A DNA stretch of 64,000 nucleotides from Arthrobacter beigongshangensis (lineage in GTDB: Bacteria > Bacillota > Bacilli > Bacillales_A > Planococcaceae), in contig NZ_JADHDX010000009.1 in the NCBI RefSeq assembly GCF_016820585.1, forward strand, positions 1-64,000, in the 5' to 3' direction. How positions within the stretch are numbered: position 1 is the first letter of the stretch; the number at the start of each line of letters is the position of its first letter. This document shows, piece by piece, positions 41,024 through 49,925 of the stretch. The translations under genes were made by a program, and so were the position numbers. The notes under the pieces were generated by a model. That model made no database searches and had not been told where the DNA came from. It saw only the letters and a list, made by a program, of their open reading frames with translations.

Positions 41024-41024
41024 A

Positions 41025-41052
41025 TTGTATTACGTTTTGTGATTGTTATAAT
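41025..41052 (+). promoter_or_regulatory. Candidate mqo promoter
   Basis: TTGTAT (41025-41030), a 16-nt spacer and a perfect TATAAT (41047-41052), about 78 nt before the mqo start. Confidence 0.5.
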
Positions 41053-41130
41053 TGAGACAGAAGGTTTGTGACGCCTAATCAGGAGCCCCTATATCCTTTC
41101 TGCAAATCTTAGAGTATAAGGATGATAAAA

Positions 41131-42675
41131 ATGAGTAACAGCAACAAGAAAACAGACGTTATCTTAATTGGTGCCGGAATCATGAGTGCGACTTTGGGGA
41201 CAATGCTGAAGGAATTAGTGCCAGAATGGGATATTAAAGTGTTTGAAAAACTCGCAAGTGCCGGAGAAGAAAGCTCTAACGAATGGAATAATGCGGGAAC
41301 AGGGCACGCTGCATTATGTGAGCTGAACTATACAAGTGAAAAACCGGACGGATCTGTAGATATAAGTAAAGCTATCAAAATTAATGAACAGTTTCAGGTT
41401 TCCATGCAGTTTTGGTCTTACCTTGTAAACCAAAAGCTAATTAGCAATCCTCAAGACTTTATTACGGCGCTGCCACATATGAGTATGGTGCAAGGAGAAC
41501 AAAATATAGCGTTTTTAAAGAAACGTTTTGAAGCGATGTCGAAAAATCCTCTGTTCGAAGGGATGGAGTTTTCCGATAACGAAGAAAAACTGAAGGAATG
41601 GATTCCACTTATTATGCAGGGACGTCCATCGAATGACGCTATTGCAGCAACCAAAATCGACGCTGGAACAGATGTTAATTTTGGTGCATTAACGCGTATG
41701 TTGTTTGATCACTTAAAAACTAAAGATGTTGGTATTCACTACAAACACAGCGTTGACGGTCTGAAACGCACGGATGATGGCTTATGGGAAGTAAAAGTGA
41801 AGAACATAGAGAGCGGTGCGTCTGAGCGTCATACGGCAAAATTTGTCTTTATTGGCGGAGGCGGTGGAAGCCTGCATCTATTGCAAAAATCCGGTATTCC
41901 TGAAGGGAAGCATATCGGTGGATTCCCGGTAAGTGGCATATTCATGGTGTGTAATAATCCTGAAGTTGTGGAACAGCACCATGCCAAAGTATACGGAAAA
42001 GCTGCAGTGGGTGCTCCACCTATGTCTGTTCCACATTTAGATACAAGATTTATCGACAATAAAAAATCATTGCTATTTGGACCATTTGCCGGTTTCTCAC
42101 CCAAGTTTTTAAAAACAGGCTCTATGCTTGATTTGGTCACTTCTGTCAAACCGAATAATGTGTTGACGATGTTGGCGGCTGGCGCAAAAGAAATGCCATT
42201 AACAAAGTATTTGATCCAGCAAGTATTGCTGTCGAAAGAGCAGCGTATGAAAGAGTTGCGAGATTTTATTCCGAATGCCAAAACAGATGAGTGGGATTTT
42301 GTAGTCGCAGGTCAACGTGTGCAAGTGATTAAGGACACAGAGGCTGGCGGTAAAGGTACGCTACAATTTGGTACAGAAGTAATTACTGCAGAAGACGGCT
42401 CGATTGCAGCGCTATTAGGTGCCTCTCCAGGTGCATCTACTGCCGTTCACGTGATGTTCGAAGTCATTAAAAAATGTTTCCCACAACATATGGCAGAATG
42501 GGAGCCTAAACTTAAGGAAATGGTTCCCTCTTATGGACTGTCGTTAGTGGACAACCGAGAGCTTCTGCATGAAGTTCATACTTCAACAGCGCAGGTGCTT
42601 GGGTTAAGCGACAGCTTACCGGAGCCTAGTAGTTCATTGGAGCTTGAAACAGAAGAGTTGAATGAGGAAGTTTAA
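41131..42675 (+). CDS. mqo: Malate:quinone oxidoreductase
   Basis: A 514-residue FAD-dependent membrane-associated enzyme oxidising malate to oxaloacetate with electrons to menaquinone. N-terminal FAD motif [14 protein letters not shown] and the Mqo signatures [20 protein letters not shown] and [13 protein letters not shown] are present. I chose ATG 41131 with AAGGAT 8 nt upstream; ATG 41122 adds MIK and sits on the Shine-Dalgarno. Length matches the family (about 500). Confidence 0.96.
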   Translation: MSNSNKKTDVILIGAGIMSATLGTMLKELVPEWDIKVFEKLASAGEESSNEWNNAGTGHAALCELNYTSEKPDGSVDISKAIKINEQFQVSMQFWSYLVNQKLISNPQDFITALPHMSMVQGEQNIAFLKKRFEAMSKNPLFEGMEFSDNEEKLKEWIPLIMQGRPSNDAIAATKIDAGTDVNFGALTRMLFDHLKTKDVGIHYKHSVDGLKRTDDGLWEVKVKNIESGASERHTAKFVFIGGGGGSLHLLQKSGIPEGKHIGGFPVSGIFMVCNNPEVVEQHHAKVYGKAAVGAPPMSVPHLDTRFIDNKKSLLFGPFAGFSPKFLKTGSMLDLVTSVKPNNVLTMLAAGAKEMPLTKYLIQQVLLSKEQRMKELRDFIPNAKTDEWDFVVAGQRVQVIKDTEAGGKGTLQFGTEVITAEDGSIAALLGASPGASTAVHVMFEVIKKCFPQHMAEWEPKLKEMVPSYGLSLVDNRELLHEVHTSTAQVLGLSDSLPEPSSSLELETEELNEEV

Positions 42676-42687
42676 GTAAATAAAAGT

Positions 42688-42731
42688 AAGCATAGATAGC
42701 TGATACTCAGCTTTCCGTGCTTATTTTTTTA
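42688..42731 (+). terminator. mqo terminator
   Basis: A two-part hairpin, AAGCA/TGCTT and AGCTGA/TCAGCT, followed by ATTTTTTT. Confidence 0.75.
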
Positions 42732-42868
42732 TTGTGCTGATCAATCAATGGGGTGGGTACCTTAATGAGTTCAAGTCGCCGTCATTACGTATCTCAGGGT
42801 GATTTGTAGACACCAAAAAAGGAGTATCTCTTCGAATGTCGAAGTAGGTAAGTGATAAAAAAATCTAC

Positions 42869-42897
42869 TTGACAATGAAAGGCACGCTTTATATCTA
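42869..42897 (+). promoter_or_regulatory. Candidate promoter of the HipA-like/HIRAN pair
   Basis: A perfect TTGACA (42869-42874), 17 nt, then TATCTA (42892-42897); TATTAT lies 3 nt further. It is 48 nt before the TTG start. A short dyad CTTCGAATGTCGAAG lies about 30 nt upstream. Confidence 0.5.
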
Positions 42898-42944
42898 TTA
42901 TACAATAACAAGAATTATTGAATACTTAATGGAGGTATAACAAT

Positions 42945-43808
42945 TTGCGGGACATTAGTCATTGGGAAAGAATAGGGTTTGGTGGGAAGAGTACTCTGGA
43001 TAAGGAAGAACTCATAGACTCTGAAACAAGACAAAGGTACCTTATTAAGTATCCAAGACAATTTGCCGTAGGTACATCTTGGGAAGATATAACAGAGTTA
43101 ATAGCGGCCGATATTGGTAGATTGTTAGGACTTCAGATGATGGATGTAGAGATTGTCGTTCGAAATGGGCGTAGAGGCAGTTTACTAAGGAATATCATTC
43201 CGCTTGGTGTTGCGAATGAGGAAGGTGGAGTGCTTCTTAGTGGTGTAGTCAACTATGAAGAGTTCCTAGAAACGCGCTTAAAAGGTTTGGAATTGATTAG
43301 AGCAGGTATAGCATTGATGAAGCAATTAGATTTTTGGGAAGCTACTAAGTTAGACTTTATTGAAATGAATTACTTTGATATTCTAATTGGTAATCAAGAT
43401 AGACATCCCTACAATTGGATGATTTTATTCAAGTCACAAAATCAAAAGGAATTCTCTAAAATCTATGATAACGGTGCATCCTTAGGGTTTCGGTTTGATG
43501 ATAAGCAGTTAGCAGAGTACTTATCAAATGATATTAAATTAGCAAAATATATGCGTAATGCATCTGTAAAAGCAGGGTTATTTGAACACAAAAAGGTCAA
43601 AGCGAAAGATATGTTAACTTATTTGAAACAGAGTTACTTTGGGGAATCGCTGTCGATTATTAATAGAATTGAACGTTTTGATTTCAAGCGTTATTATGAA
43701 ATTATTGATGGATATGCGATTTTAAGTGATATTCAAAAAGAATGGCTAAAAGTAATTATTTCCTTTCGTCAGCAATCTATTCTACAATGGTTTAGAGAGG
43801 AGGAGTAA
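42945..43808 (+). CDS. HipA-like kinase-domain protein
   Basis: A 287-residue protein with only the kinase half of a HipA-like protein. A glycine-rich GFGGKS (11-16) and a likely ATP lysine in LIKYP (35) are followed by a catalytic loop IGNQDRHPYNW (148-158, Asp152 and Asn157) and a metal-binding DNG (175-177). The fold is PI3/4K-like, with the DRHxxN catalytic pattern. The usual HipA N-terminal subdomain is missing and appears in the next gene. The TTG start has GGAGG 9 nt upstream. Three nt separate it from the HIRAN gene. No HipB-like antitoxin is adjacent. Target unknown; a Ser/Thr kinase of a translation factor or defence signalling are both possible. Confidence 0.75.
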   Translation: MRDISHWERIGFGGKSTLDKEELIDSETRQRYLIKYPRQFAVGTSWEDITELIAADIGRLLGLQMMDVEIVVRNGRRGSLLRNIIPLGVANEEGGVLLSGVVNYEEFLETRLKGLELIRAGIALMKQLDFWEATKLDFIEMNYFDILIGNQDRHPYNWMILFKSQNQKEFSKIYDNGASLGFRFDDKQLAEYLSNDIKLAKYMRNASVKAGLFEHKKVKAKDMLTYLKQSYFGESLSIINRIERFDFKRYYEIIDGYAILSDIQKEWLKVIISFRQQSILQWFREEE

Positions 43809-43811
43809 TAT

Positions 43812-44567
43812 ATGGAAGAACATAAATCGCTTTGGGTTGTCTGGCAAAATTCAGAGTCGCGATTACATTACCATGTTGGTACATTATCCCACTATAATGG
43901 GCAATATGAATTCACGTATACATGGCAAAGTGAAGGTAATCAAAAGGTAAGGGATGCCCTGCAGAATGGTTATATGTTACACCCCTCATTTTCTCATTTA
44001 GAAAAAACATATACAGCTACTAAATTATTTCCTGCCTTCGATCGTCGGTTACCTTCGGACATTCGAGCAGACTTTAATCATATACTTGATGAATTCCATT
44101 TAGATAAAACTGCTTCAAAAATGGAGTTGTTAGAACAAACACGTGGGAAATCGGCTAATGATACCTATTCATTTGAAAAATCACTTAAAGTTGAGAGTGG
44201 AAAGTTGATTACCACTTTCTTTATCAATGGAATGCGTCATCAAAAAGATTTGCCTAACAATTGGCCAAGTATTTTACGTACTACAAATAAAATTGAGTTA
44301 AAATTAGAACCCGAAAATTTAATTGATGTAAATGCAGTTGCAGTTTATGGGGGATTAGGAACTAAATTAGGCTACGTTCCACGTTTTTATGCAGCTGGAA
44401 TTGGAGCATTGTTAGAACGAGGAATTAAACATAAAGTAATGATTAACTATATTAATGAAACGGCTACACCGGATTGGTGGGTTAAAATGGACTTCGAGTG
44501 CAACATGAGCGAGATTTCACCAGAAGAACTAAAAAGTTTGGATCCACTTTTTGAATATGCAATTTAA
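43812..44567 (+). CDS. HipA-N-like domain fused to HIRAN domain
   Basis: A 251-residue protein. The N-terminal ~100 residues (LHYHVGTLSHYNGQYEF..., GYMLHPSFSHLEKTY, LFPAFDRRLPSDIR) resemble the HipA N-terminal subdomain. The C-terminal half (about 134-225) is a HIRAN domain: KLEPENLIDVNAVAVYG, LGYVPRFYAAGIGALLERG. HIRAN domains bind DNA 3' ends or damaged DNA in HLTF-type proteins. GAGGAGG lies within the end of the preceding gene, so the pair is co-translated. The split recalls HipS/HipT, but with a DNA-binding domain added. Function not established. Confidence 0.75.
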   Translation: MEEHKSLWVVWQNSESRLHYHVGTLSHYNGQYEFTYTWQSEGNQKVRDALQNGYMLHPSFSHLEKTYTATKLFPAFDRRLPSDIRADFNHILDEFHLDKTASKMELLEQTRGKSANDTYSFEKSLKVESGKLITTFFINGMRHQKDLPNNWPSILRTTNKIELKLEPENLIDVNAVAVYGGLGTKLGYVPRFYAAGIGALLERGIKHKVMINYINETATPDWWVKMDFECNMSEISPEELKSLDPLFEYAI

Positions 44568-44578
44568 TGAAGATAAAA

Positions 44579-44620
44579 GAAGGGAAATGCTTGATACCCA
44601 AAGTATTCCCCTTCTTTTTT
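44579..44620 (+). terminator. Terminator after the HipA-like/HIRAN pair
   Basis: GAAGGGAAATGCTT pairs with AAGTATTCCCCTTC with one mismatch and one wobble, followed by six U residues. It separates the pair from the GIY-YIG gene. Confidence 0.75.
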
Positions 44621-44786
44621 ATAATTGTACACTTATTTGAAAAACGAAATCTTTTTCAGTACGAGACAAGCAGAAGTGGCTACGCAGATCCTGACAGTGC
44701 CAGCGATGACCCCTTTTTTAGGACTGGAAAAAATGGAGAAGGATAAATGATAAACGCTATAATTCGAGGGAAAGCTGTTAAAATAG

Positions 44787-45002
44787 AATAGACGTTTAAG
44801 CAAAAGTGGAATTTATTCCTTTAATTTGACGGCTACCGACAATAGCATATCGACAAGTACCGTTCGAAAGTTGTTTTACAGACGGCAAGCCTATAATCAG
44901 CTTGAAGCAATTGCGAAAGAGCAAGAGGAGATATCACTTAACGCTGCATTTGAATCCTTGGAATTGACCTTGTTCAACAATATGGTCATCGTGTTGGACT
45001 AG
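44787..45002 (+). pseudogene. Possible 3' remnant of an unidentified gene
   Basis: A 71-codon open stretch with no start codon near its left end and no ribosome binding site. It encodes RLSKSGIYSFNLTATDNSIS and ends NNMVIVLD before TAG. Composition and charge look protein-like, but I do not recognise a family. It ends 26 nt before the GIY-YIG start. The rest of the 44568-45028 gap shows only a terminator. Confidence 0.3.
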
Positions 45003-45028
45003 TTATAACGGGATTGGGGGGAGTGGTA

Positions 45029-45946
45029 ATGAATGTTTTAACGTTAAAGTTAAACAGTAAGGAAATGCCTTTCCAAAATGTTTATTTGGATTTTAAAGGT
45101 ATAATCGAATCAAATGTTTTTGCACAAAAAAATAATAAAACCTTGCGTGAGACACTGTTGCATCCTAAGTATAAATTTTTAGAGAATAGATGCGAACACG
45201 ACTTACGTGGTTTCTTAGATACTCCGTTAGGTGAAGCGCTATTAGTAAATAAGCAAAATAAAAAAGAAACGTATAAGCGTTTTTTAAATCCCTACGGAGA
45301 TCTATCGTATAGTCAATTTTCTATTCAAGATTCAAACGTTTTGAATCTAAAGGGTTTATATGCTTATGTTGTGAATCAAGAGCTTGTCTATATAGGACGG
45401 TGCCTGGATACTTTTAAGAAACGAATTAATTATGGGTATGGAAAAATCGCTCCGAAAAACTGTTACAGGGATGGTCAATCGACGAATTGTCACCTAAATG
45501 CCCTAATAACAGAAGAAAGAAAGACAAAAGATATTCGTTTCTATGTAATGCCATTAAATAATTTGGATGTCATTAAACATCTTGAGGTAAGCTTGATCCA
45601 AAAATATAATCCCCTTTGGAATAAACAATTGAAAACAAAAAACGAATTACCGTCTGCTTTCATTGTTACAAAAGAGTACCGGCCAACCCCGAAAAGAATA
45701 GACAGTAGCAAGGCTACTAAAACTAAAAGTGCGACATTTCAAAAGTATGTGATTAGCCAACTTGAAAGCGGTGCTATAGAGATTCGGGAAGAAGAGCAAA
45801 AATTATCGAAGGTATTGCCGACTCTTAGGGAAATAGCAGGGGAACTTACGATATCAATTAATAATTCGAATGGCAATCCTTATAACACAAGGCAGCTGGG
45901 GGCTATATTGATAGAGAAGTTAAGCACAACGGCAAACGGCTACTAA
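45029..45946 (+). CDS. GIY-YIG nuclease-domain protein
   Basis: A 305-residue protein. The N-terminal ~100 residues are unassigned. The central GIY-YIG domain has GLYAYVV, LVYIGR, the catalytic arginine in KRINYGYG, a glutamate in HLEVSLIQKY and NPLWN. All key positions of the nuclease core are present. The basic C-terminal third (TPKRIDSSKATKTKSATFQK, then TLREIAGELTI) could bind DNA. I chose ATG 45029 with GGGGGGAG upstream. Standalone GIY-YIG proteins of this size include restriction-like and homing-like enzymes; which applies here is unclear. Confidence 0.75.
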   Translation: MNVLTLKLNSKEMPFQNVYLDFKGIIESNVFAQKNNKTLRETLLHPKYKFLENRCEHDLRGFLDTPLGEALLVNKQNKKETYKRFLNPYGDLSYSQFSIQDSNVLNLKGLYAYVVNQELVYIGRCLDTFKKRINYGYGKIAPKNCYRDGQSTNCHLNALITEERKTKDIRFYVMPLNNLDVIKHLEVSLIQKYNPLWNKQLKTKNELPSAFIVTKEYRPTPKRIDSSKATKTKSATFQKYVISQLESGAIEIREEEQKLSKVLPTLREIAGELTISINNSNGNPYNTRQLGAILIEKLSTTANGY

Positions 45947-45988
45947 AATTGAAGATATGTTCAAAAAAATAACGGATAGGGAGAGAAT

Positions 45989-46372
45989 ATGATGATTTCA
46001 AAAATCGGTCAAATTATGCTATATGTCAATAACCAGGACGAGAATGTGAAATTTTGGACAGAAAAAGTAGGATTTAGCGTCATTTCAGAAGAGGATAATG
46101 GCCAAGGTATGAAATGGATTGAAATCGCGCCAACGAAGGACGCGGAAACGTCGATTGTTCTACACAATAAGGAGCTCATTGCTAAAATGCAGCCCGAGTT
46201 AAACCTTCAAGCACCTTCCTTACTACTGTTCTCGGATAATTTGGATGCATTGTACAAAGATCTATCGGACAAGCAAGTTACGGTCGGAGAGCTGGTCACA
46301 ATGCCTTCTGGTCGGGTATTTAACTTTGCTGATAATGAAGGAAATTATTTTGCGGTTTTGGAAAGAAAATAA
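45989..46372 (+). CDS. VOC (glyoxalase/bleomycin resistance) family protein
   Basis: A 127-residue VOC-fold protein with two beta-alpha-beta-beta-beta modules (IGQIMLYVNNQDENVKFWTEKVGF ... VFNFADNEGNYFAVLE). The family includes glyoxalases, dioxygenases and drug-binding proteins, and the sequence alone does not fix the substrate. The C-terminal glutamate ligand position is present (VLE). GGGAGAG ribosome binding site; own terminator downstream. Confidence 0.85.
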   Translation: MMISKIGQIMLYVNNQDENVKFWTEKVGFSVISEEDNGQGMKWIEIAPTKDAETSIVLHNKELIAKMQPELNLQAPSLLLFSDNLDALYKDLSDKQVTVGELVTMPSGRVFNFADNEGNYFAVLERK

Positions 46373-46384
46373 ATGTAACCAAAT

Positions 46385-46438
46385 AAAAGTGCTAGATACT
46401 CATTGGATTTTGAATGACTGAGTATCTTGCACTTTTTG
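46385..46438 (+). terminator. Terminator after the VOC gene
   Basis: AAAAGTGC-AGATACTCA and its complement pair over 17 of 18 positions (left arm from 46385, right arm to 46436) and run into UUUUUG. The rest of the gap to adaA is unremarkable. Confidence 0.85.
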
Positions 46439-46651
46439 TTTTGGAGACCATAAGTGCAAGAATGAGGACGAAATGGGTGCAGGATTCTTGTTAAAATGGA
46501 TGCAACACAGGAATTCAACAAATTACATTCATCAAAGGAAGTACAATATCTGATGAAATGATTTCCTTTTTAGCCAGCAATGCTTCACAATAAATAGAAT
46601 CACAAGATGCCTCATTGTCGTATAAGGGATGACTTAGGGAGGGGGAATTCA

Positions 46652-47227
46652 ATGGAGGATAGACTCAATCTTTCTTTTGATGAAATGTGGGATAAAATCA
46701 TGGCTTGCGATCAAAAGTATGATGGGTTATTTTTTACGGCAGTAAAAACAACAAAAATATACTGTCGGCCATCCTGTAAATCTAGGAAGCCTAAAAAAAT
46801 AAATGTAGATTTCTATTATGACATCAATACAGTTGAAAAAGCAGGTTTTCGTGCTTGTAAAAGATGTCAACCCGAAGTTGATCATTCCCCGCATGCGGAG
46901 CTAACTAGAATCGTAATTTCCTTTTTAATCAATCACTATAAACAAAAGTTGGTTTTGCAGGATATTGCGAATCATGTCGGGGTAAGCCCTTTTTATCTCG
47001 AAAGATTGTTCAAGCGGGAAACATCGGAAACGCCACGTACTTATTTGGAGAAAATAAGAATCGATAAAGCAGCGTATCTCCTTTCCAGCACAAATCAATC
47101 GAATCTAGAGATTTGTTATGAAGTTGGCTTTCAGAGTCCTTCAAACTTTTATAAAGTGTTTCGCCGTTTGAAGAATTGTACACCTAGTGAATATCGTATT
47201 CTTGCAAAAGGGGAGCCACGAAGATGA
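46652..47227 (+). CDS. adaA: Methylphosphotriester-DNA methyltransferase / AraC regulator AdaA
   Basis: A 191-residue AdaA-type sensor. The zinc-bound methyl-acceptor module has CRPSCKSR and ACKRC, followed by an AraC helix-turn-helix pair (VLQDIANHVGVSPFYLERLFKRE, LEICYEVGFQSPSNFYKVFRR). It takes a methyl group from DNA phosphotriesters and then activates the adaptive-response genes. I chose ATG 46652 behind GGGAGGGGG; the frame upstream adds no homologous residues. It overlaps alkA by 4 nt. Confidence 0.93.
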   Translation: MEDRLNLSFDEMWDKIMACDQKYDGLFFTAVKTTKIYCRPSCKSRKPKKINVDFYYDINTVEKAGFRACKRCQPEVDHSPHAELTRIVISFLINHYKQKLVLQDIANHVGVSPFYLERLFKRETSETPRTYLEKIRIDKAAYLLSSTNQSNLEICYEVGFQSPSNFYKVFRRLKNCTPSEYRILAKGEPRR

Positions 47228-48132
47228 AATGGATCAATCATGGGTCGTTTATTGAGCTATACCCACCAAAGGAGTTCAATTTTGAAGAATGCTTAGTATT
47301 CTTGGGCAGATCCAACGAAGAAGTGCTCCATCAAATTAAAGATGGTTTATTGTATAAATTAATTAAAGTCAATCAAGAACTAATTCTATGCAAAATAGGA
47401 TTCGCTCAACAAGTCATTCATGTAGAATTCCCAATTGCTCCATCATCTAAAAACGATTATGAACAAGTAGCGGCATATATATGGGAATGGTTTGATTTGG
47501 ATCAAGACTTGAGCTGTTTTTATAAAGTAGCCAACCAAGATAAGGTATTGCAGCAGCTTTACACGAAATATTATGGGTTACGGATGATGTGTATACCAGA
47601 TTTATTCGAAGCATTGACATGGGCAATCATGGGGCAGCAAATCAATTTAACATTTGCCTACAAATTAAAAAAACGCTTTGTCGAAAGCTTCGGAGAATGT
47701 CTCACTTTTGAAGGTGATACTTTTTGGCTATACCCAACTTATGAAAGAATAGCCATACTAGAGGTAGAGGAACTAAGAACGTTGCAATTTACTGTTAGAA
47801 AGGCTGAATATGTGATTGGAGTAGCTAAAATGATGGCGGCTGGTCAATTAACAAAAGAAATGTTGCTACAGGAGCAAACGAATCAGCAAGTGCAAAAATC
47901 TCTAATGGCAGTACGAGGAGTAGGTGCATGGACGGCAGATTATGTGATGATGAAATGCTTGCACGATCCGTCTGCCTTTCCAATAGCAGATGTCGGCCTT
48001 CAAAATGCGTTAAAGCTACAATTAGGACTTGAGCGTAAACCTACAATCGAAGAAATAAAAGAAGTTGCGATTAATTGGAAAGGTTGGCAGGCGTATGCTA
48101 CCTTTTATCTCTGGAGGTCTTTATATGCATAA
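47224..48132 (+). CDS. alkA: DNA-3-methyladenine glycosylase II
   Basis: A 302-residue HhH-GPD glycosylase. An AlkA N-terminal beta domain is followed by a helical domain with the hairpin (LMAVRGVGAWTADYVMM) and the catalytic aspartate in FPIADVGLQ. It removes N3-methylated purines. Coupled to adaA by an ATGA overlap and to ogt by an 8-nt overlap, so the repair set is made together. Confidence 0.92.
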   Translation: MKWINHGSFIELYPPKEFNFEECLVFLGRSNEEVLHQIKDGLLYKLIKVNQELILCKIGFAQQVIHVEFPIAPSSKNDYEQVAAYIWEWFDLDQDLSCFYKVANQDKVLQQLYTKYYGLRMMCIPDLFEALTWAIMGQQINLTFAYKLKKRFVESFGECLTFEGDTFWLYPTYERIAILEVEELRTLQFTVRKAEYVIGVAKMMAAGQLTKEMLLQEQTNQQVQKSLMAVRGVGAWTADYVMMKCLHDPSAFPIADVGLQNALKLQLGLERKPTIEEIKEVAINWKGWQAYATFYLWRSLYA

Positions 48133-48628
48133 ATTAGATTACAAATCACCAATTGGTGTACTAGAAATAGTGGGTTCACAGGAAGCAGTTAGTTCAATAT
48201 TGTTTGTTGATCGGGATGAAATCGTCAATGAGGTAGGTGATGTGACCGCCGACGCTGTAGTAGAATGCTTTAATCAACTGGATGAATATTTTAAAGGGAA
48301 GCGTCATGTATTTACATTCCCCTATCACTTCGAGGGTACTGAATTTCAAAAAACGGTGTGGAATGCTTTGACAACAATTCCTTATGCTCATACAGGGTCT
48401 TATAAGGATATCGCTGTTTCCATTAACAATGAAAAAGCCGTCAGAGCAGTAGGAACCGCTAATGGAAAAAATAAATTAAGTATCGTCATCCCTTGTCACC
48501 GTATTATAGGTGCAGACGGAAAGTTAACGGGTTATGCGGGTGGCTTGTGGAGGAAGGAATGGCTGCTTGAGCATGAGAGGTTGTTTAAAAAGAAACTTGG
48601 AGAAGCAGTAGTTATAAATGTTCAATAA
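48125..48628 (+). CDS. ogt: O6-methylguanine-DNA methyltransferase (AdaB/Ogt)
   Basis: A 167-residue suicide methyltransferase with the acceptor cysteine in VIPCHRIIG. It has the wing helix and the conserved GTANGKNKLSIVIPCHR region. I chose ATG 48125 because GGAGGTC lies 7 nt upstream within alkA; an earlier in-frame ATG (48065) lies deep in alkA. Third gene of the adaptive response operon; a terminator follows. Confidence 0.93.
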   Translation: MHKLDYKSPIGVLEIVGSQEAVSSILFVDRDEIVNEVGDVTADAVVECFNQLDEYFKGKRHVFTFPYHFEGTEFQKTVWNALTTIPYAHTGSYKDIAVSINNEKAVRAVGTANGKNKLSIVIPCHRIIGADGKLTGYAGGLWRKEWLLEHERLFKKKLGEAVVINVQ

Positions 48629-48641
48629 TGAACAACATATA

Positions 48642-48679
48642 AAAAATGGGGTACCCAAAAGACAAGGTACTCCGTTTTT
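48642..48679 (+). terminator. Ada operon terminator
   Basis: AAAAATGGGGTACC pairs with GGTACTCCGTTTTT (two wobble pairs), ending in five U residues. Confidence 0.8.
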
Positions 48680-48797
48680 GTATGCACATTAAGATTCGAT
48701 CGATGTACTTGTGCTAAAAGTAGGGGGGCGTGCGGATTCTCACTGAATGGTATCATAGTAGATACTATACAATGACAAATAGGATGGAGGTGTTTAT

Positions 48798-49913
48798 ATG
48801 CACCCAACAGAACTTTTGAACGTCAGACTATTAAAGGAAATTGCAGAGTTTATAAATGAAGAAACTGAAATAGAGGCGATGCTGTCCGGTGCCCTAAGTA
48901 AGTTTTTAAAAGGTACTAACTTTCAAACGGGTTGGATATTTTTTATTGATGACAAAGGTAAACAACAGCTGATTGTGAGTGAAAATCTCCCCGAAGCGCT
49001 AGCTCAAAACGGATGCAACCATTTGAAAAAGGGCGGCTGTTGGTGTGTGTCCAGATACCAAAATGGGGAATTAGAAAAGGCATCGAATATTATTGAATGT
49101 CAGCGGATTGAGAATGCGATTGCTACAAAGCTAGGCGACAATGGTGGAATTACGCATCATGCAACGGTACCACTGCAATCGGGGCAGGAACGGTTTGGGT
49201 TATTGAATGTCGCTTCCCCGAATACAGTCACTTATTCTGAGGGGGAACTCGCTTTACTCGAGTCACTTGCCTTCCAGATAGGCTCAGCGATTAAACGGAT
49301 TGTATTGACGAAACAGGAGCAGAAGCTCGCGCTTTTACAGGAGCGGAATCGCTTGGCAAGAGATCTGCACGATTCTGTGAACCAACTGTTATTTTCAGTA
49401 ACTTTGACTGCAAGGGGCGGGTCAGAGATGACAAATCAAATTGATATAAAAGAGACATTTAAGGAAATACAGTACTTGTCGCAGGAAGCGTTAAATGAGA
49501 TGAGGGCCTTAATTTGGCAGCTTCGTCCAAGTGGACTTGAAAGTGGGTTGCTTGAAGCGATAAAAGGCTATGCAGAAATGTTAGGACTGTCCGTGGGTTC
49601 GCGCGTATCTGGAGTCCTTAACGTACCTTCAGGTGTTGAAGAAACTTTATTTCGCATCTCACAAGAGGCATTAAATAATATTCGGAAGCATGCAGGGGTC
49701 AATGTCGTGGAAATATTTTTGAATGTAACGAAAACCGATGTTTTACTTGTCATTAAGGACGATGGTCAAGGATTTTTAATAGATCATGGAATTAGGCTTC
49801 CCTCAATGGGCTTACAAAGCATGAAGGATCGTGCAAAGACTGCAGGCGGTTCAGTTGAATGGGATAGTGAAATTGGACGAGGGACGGAGATATTAGTCCG
49901 TATACCCTATTAA
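48798..49913 (+). CDS. AirS/YhcY-like histidine kinase with cysteine-rich GAF domain
   Basis: A 371-residue soluble NarL-class kinase with no membrane segment. The GAF domain (about 20-165) has four cysteines, Cys73, Cys81, Cys83 and Cys101, arranged C-x7-C-x-C-x17-C. HisKA_3 carries His191 in RDLHDSVNQLL, and HATPase_c has FRISQEALNNIRKHA and DDGQGF. AirS of Staphylococcus and YhcY are relatives; AirS binds a 2Fe-2S cluster, so redox or oxygen sensing is plausible. The gene is followed at 13 nt by its regulator. Confidence 0.88.
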   Translation: MHPTELLNVRLLKEIAEFINEETEIEAMLSGALSKFLKGTNFQTGWIFFIDDKGKQQLIVSENLPEALAQNGCNHLKKGGCWCVSRYQNGELEKASNIIECQRIENAIATKLGDNGGITHHATVPLQSGQERFGLLNVASPNTVTYSEGELALLESLAFQIGSAIKRIVLTKQEQKLALLQERNRLARDLHDSVNQLLFSVTLTARGGSEMTNQIDIKETFKEIQYLSQEALNEMRALIWQLRPSGLESGLLEAIKGYAEMLGLSVGSRVSGVLNVPSGVEETLFRISQEALNNIRKHAGVNVVEIFLNVTKTDVLLVIKDDGQGFLIDHGIRLPSMGLQSMKDRAKTAGGSVEWDSEIGRGTEILVRIPY

Positions 49914-49925
49914 GAGGTGAACGGA

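Noticed and set aside
42451-42466. GTTCACGTGATG in mqo, considered as a second parS
   Set aside because: Outer bases do not match the consensus and it is within a conserved coding region.
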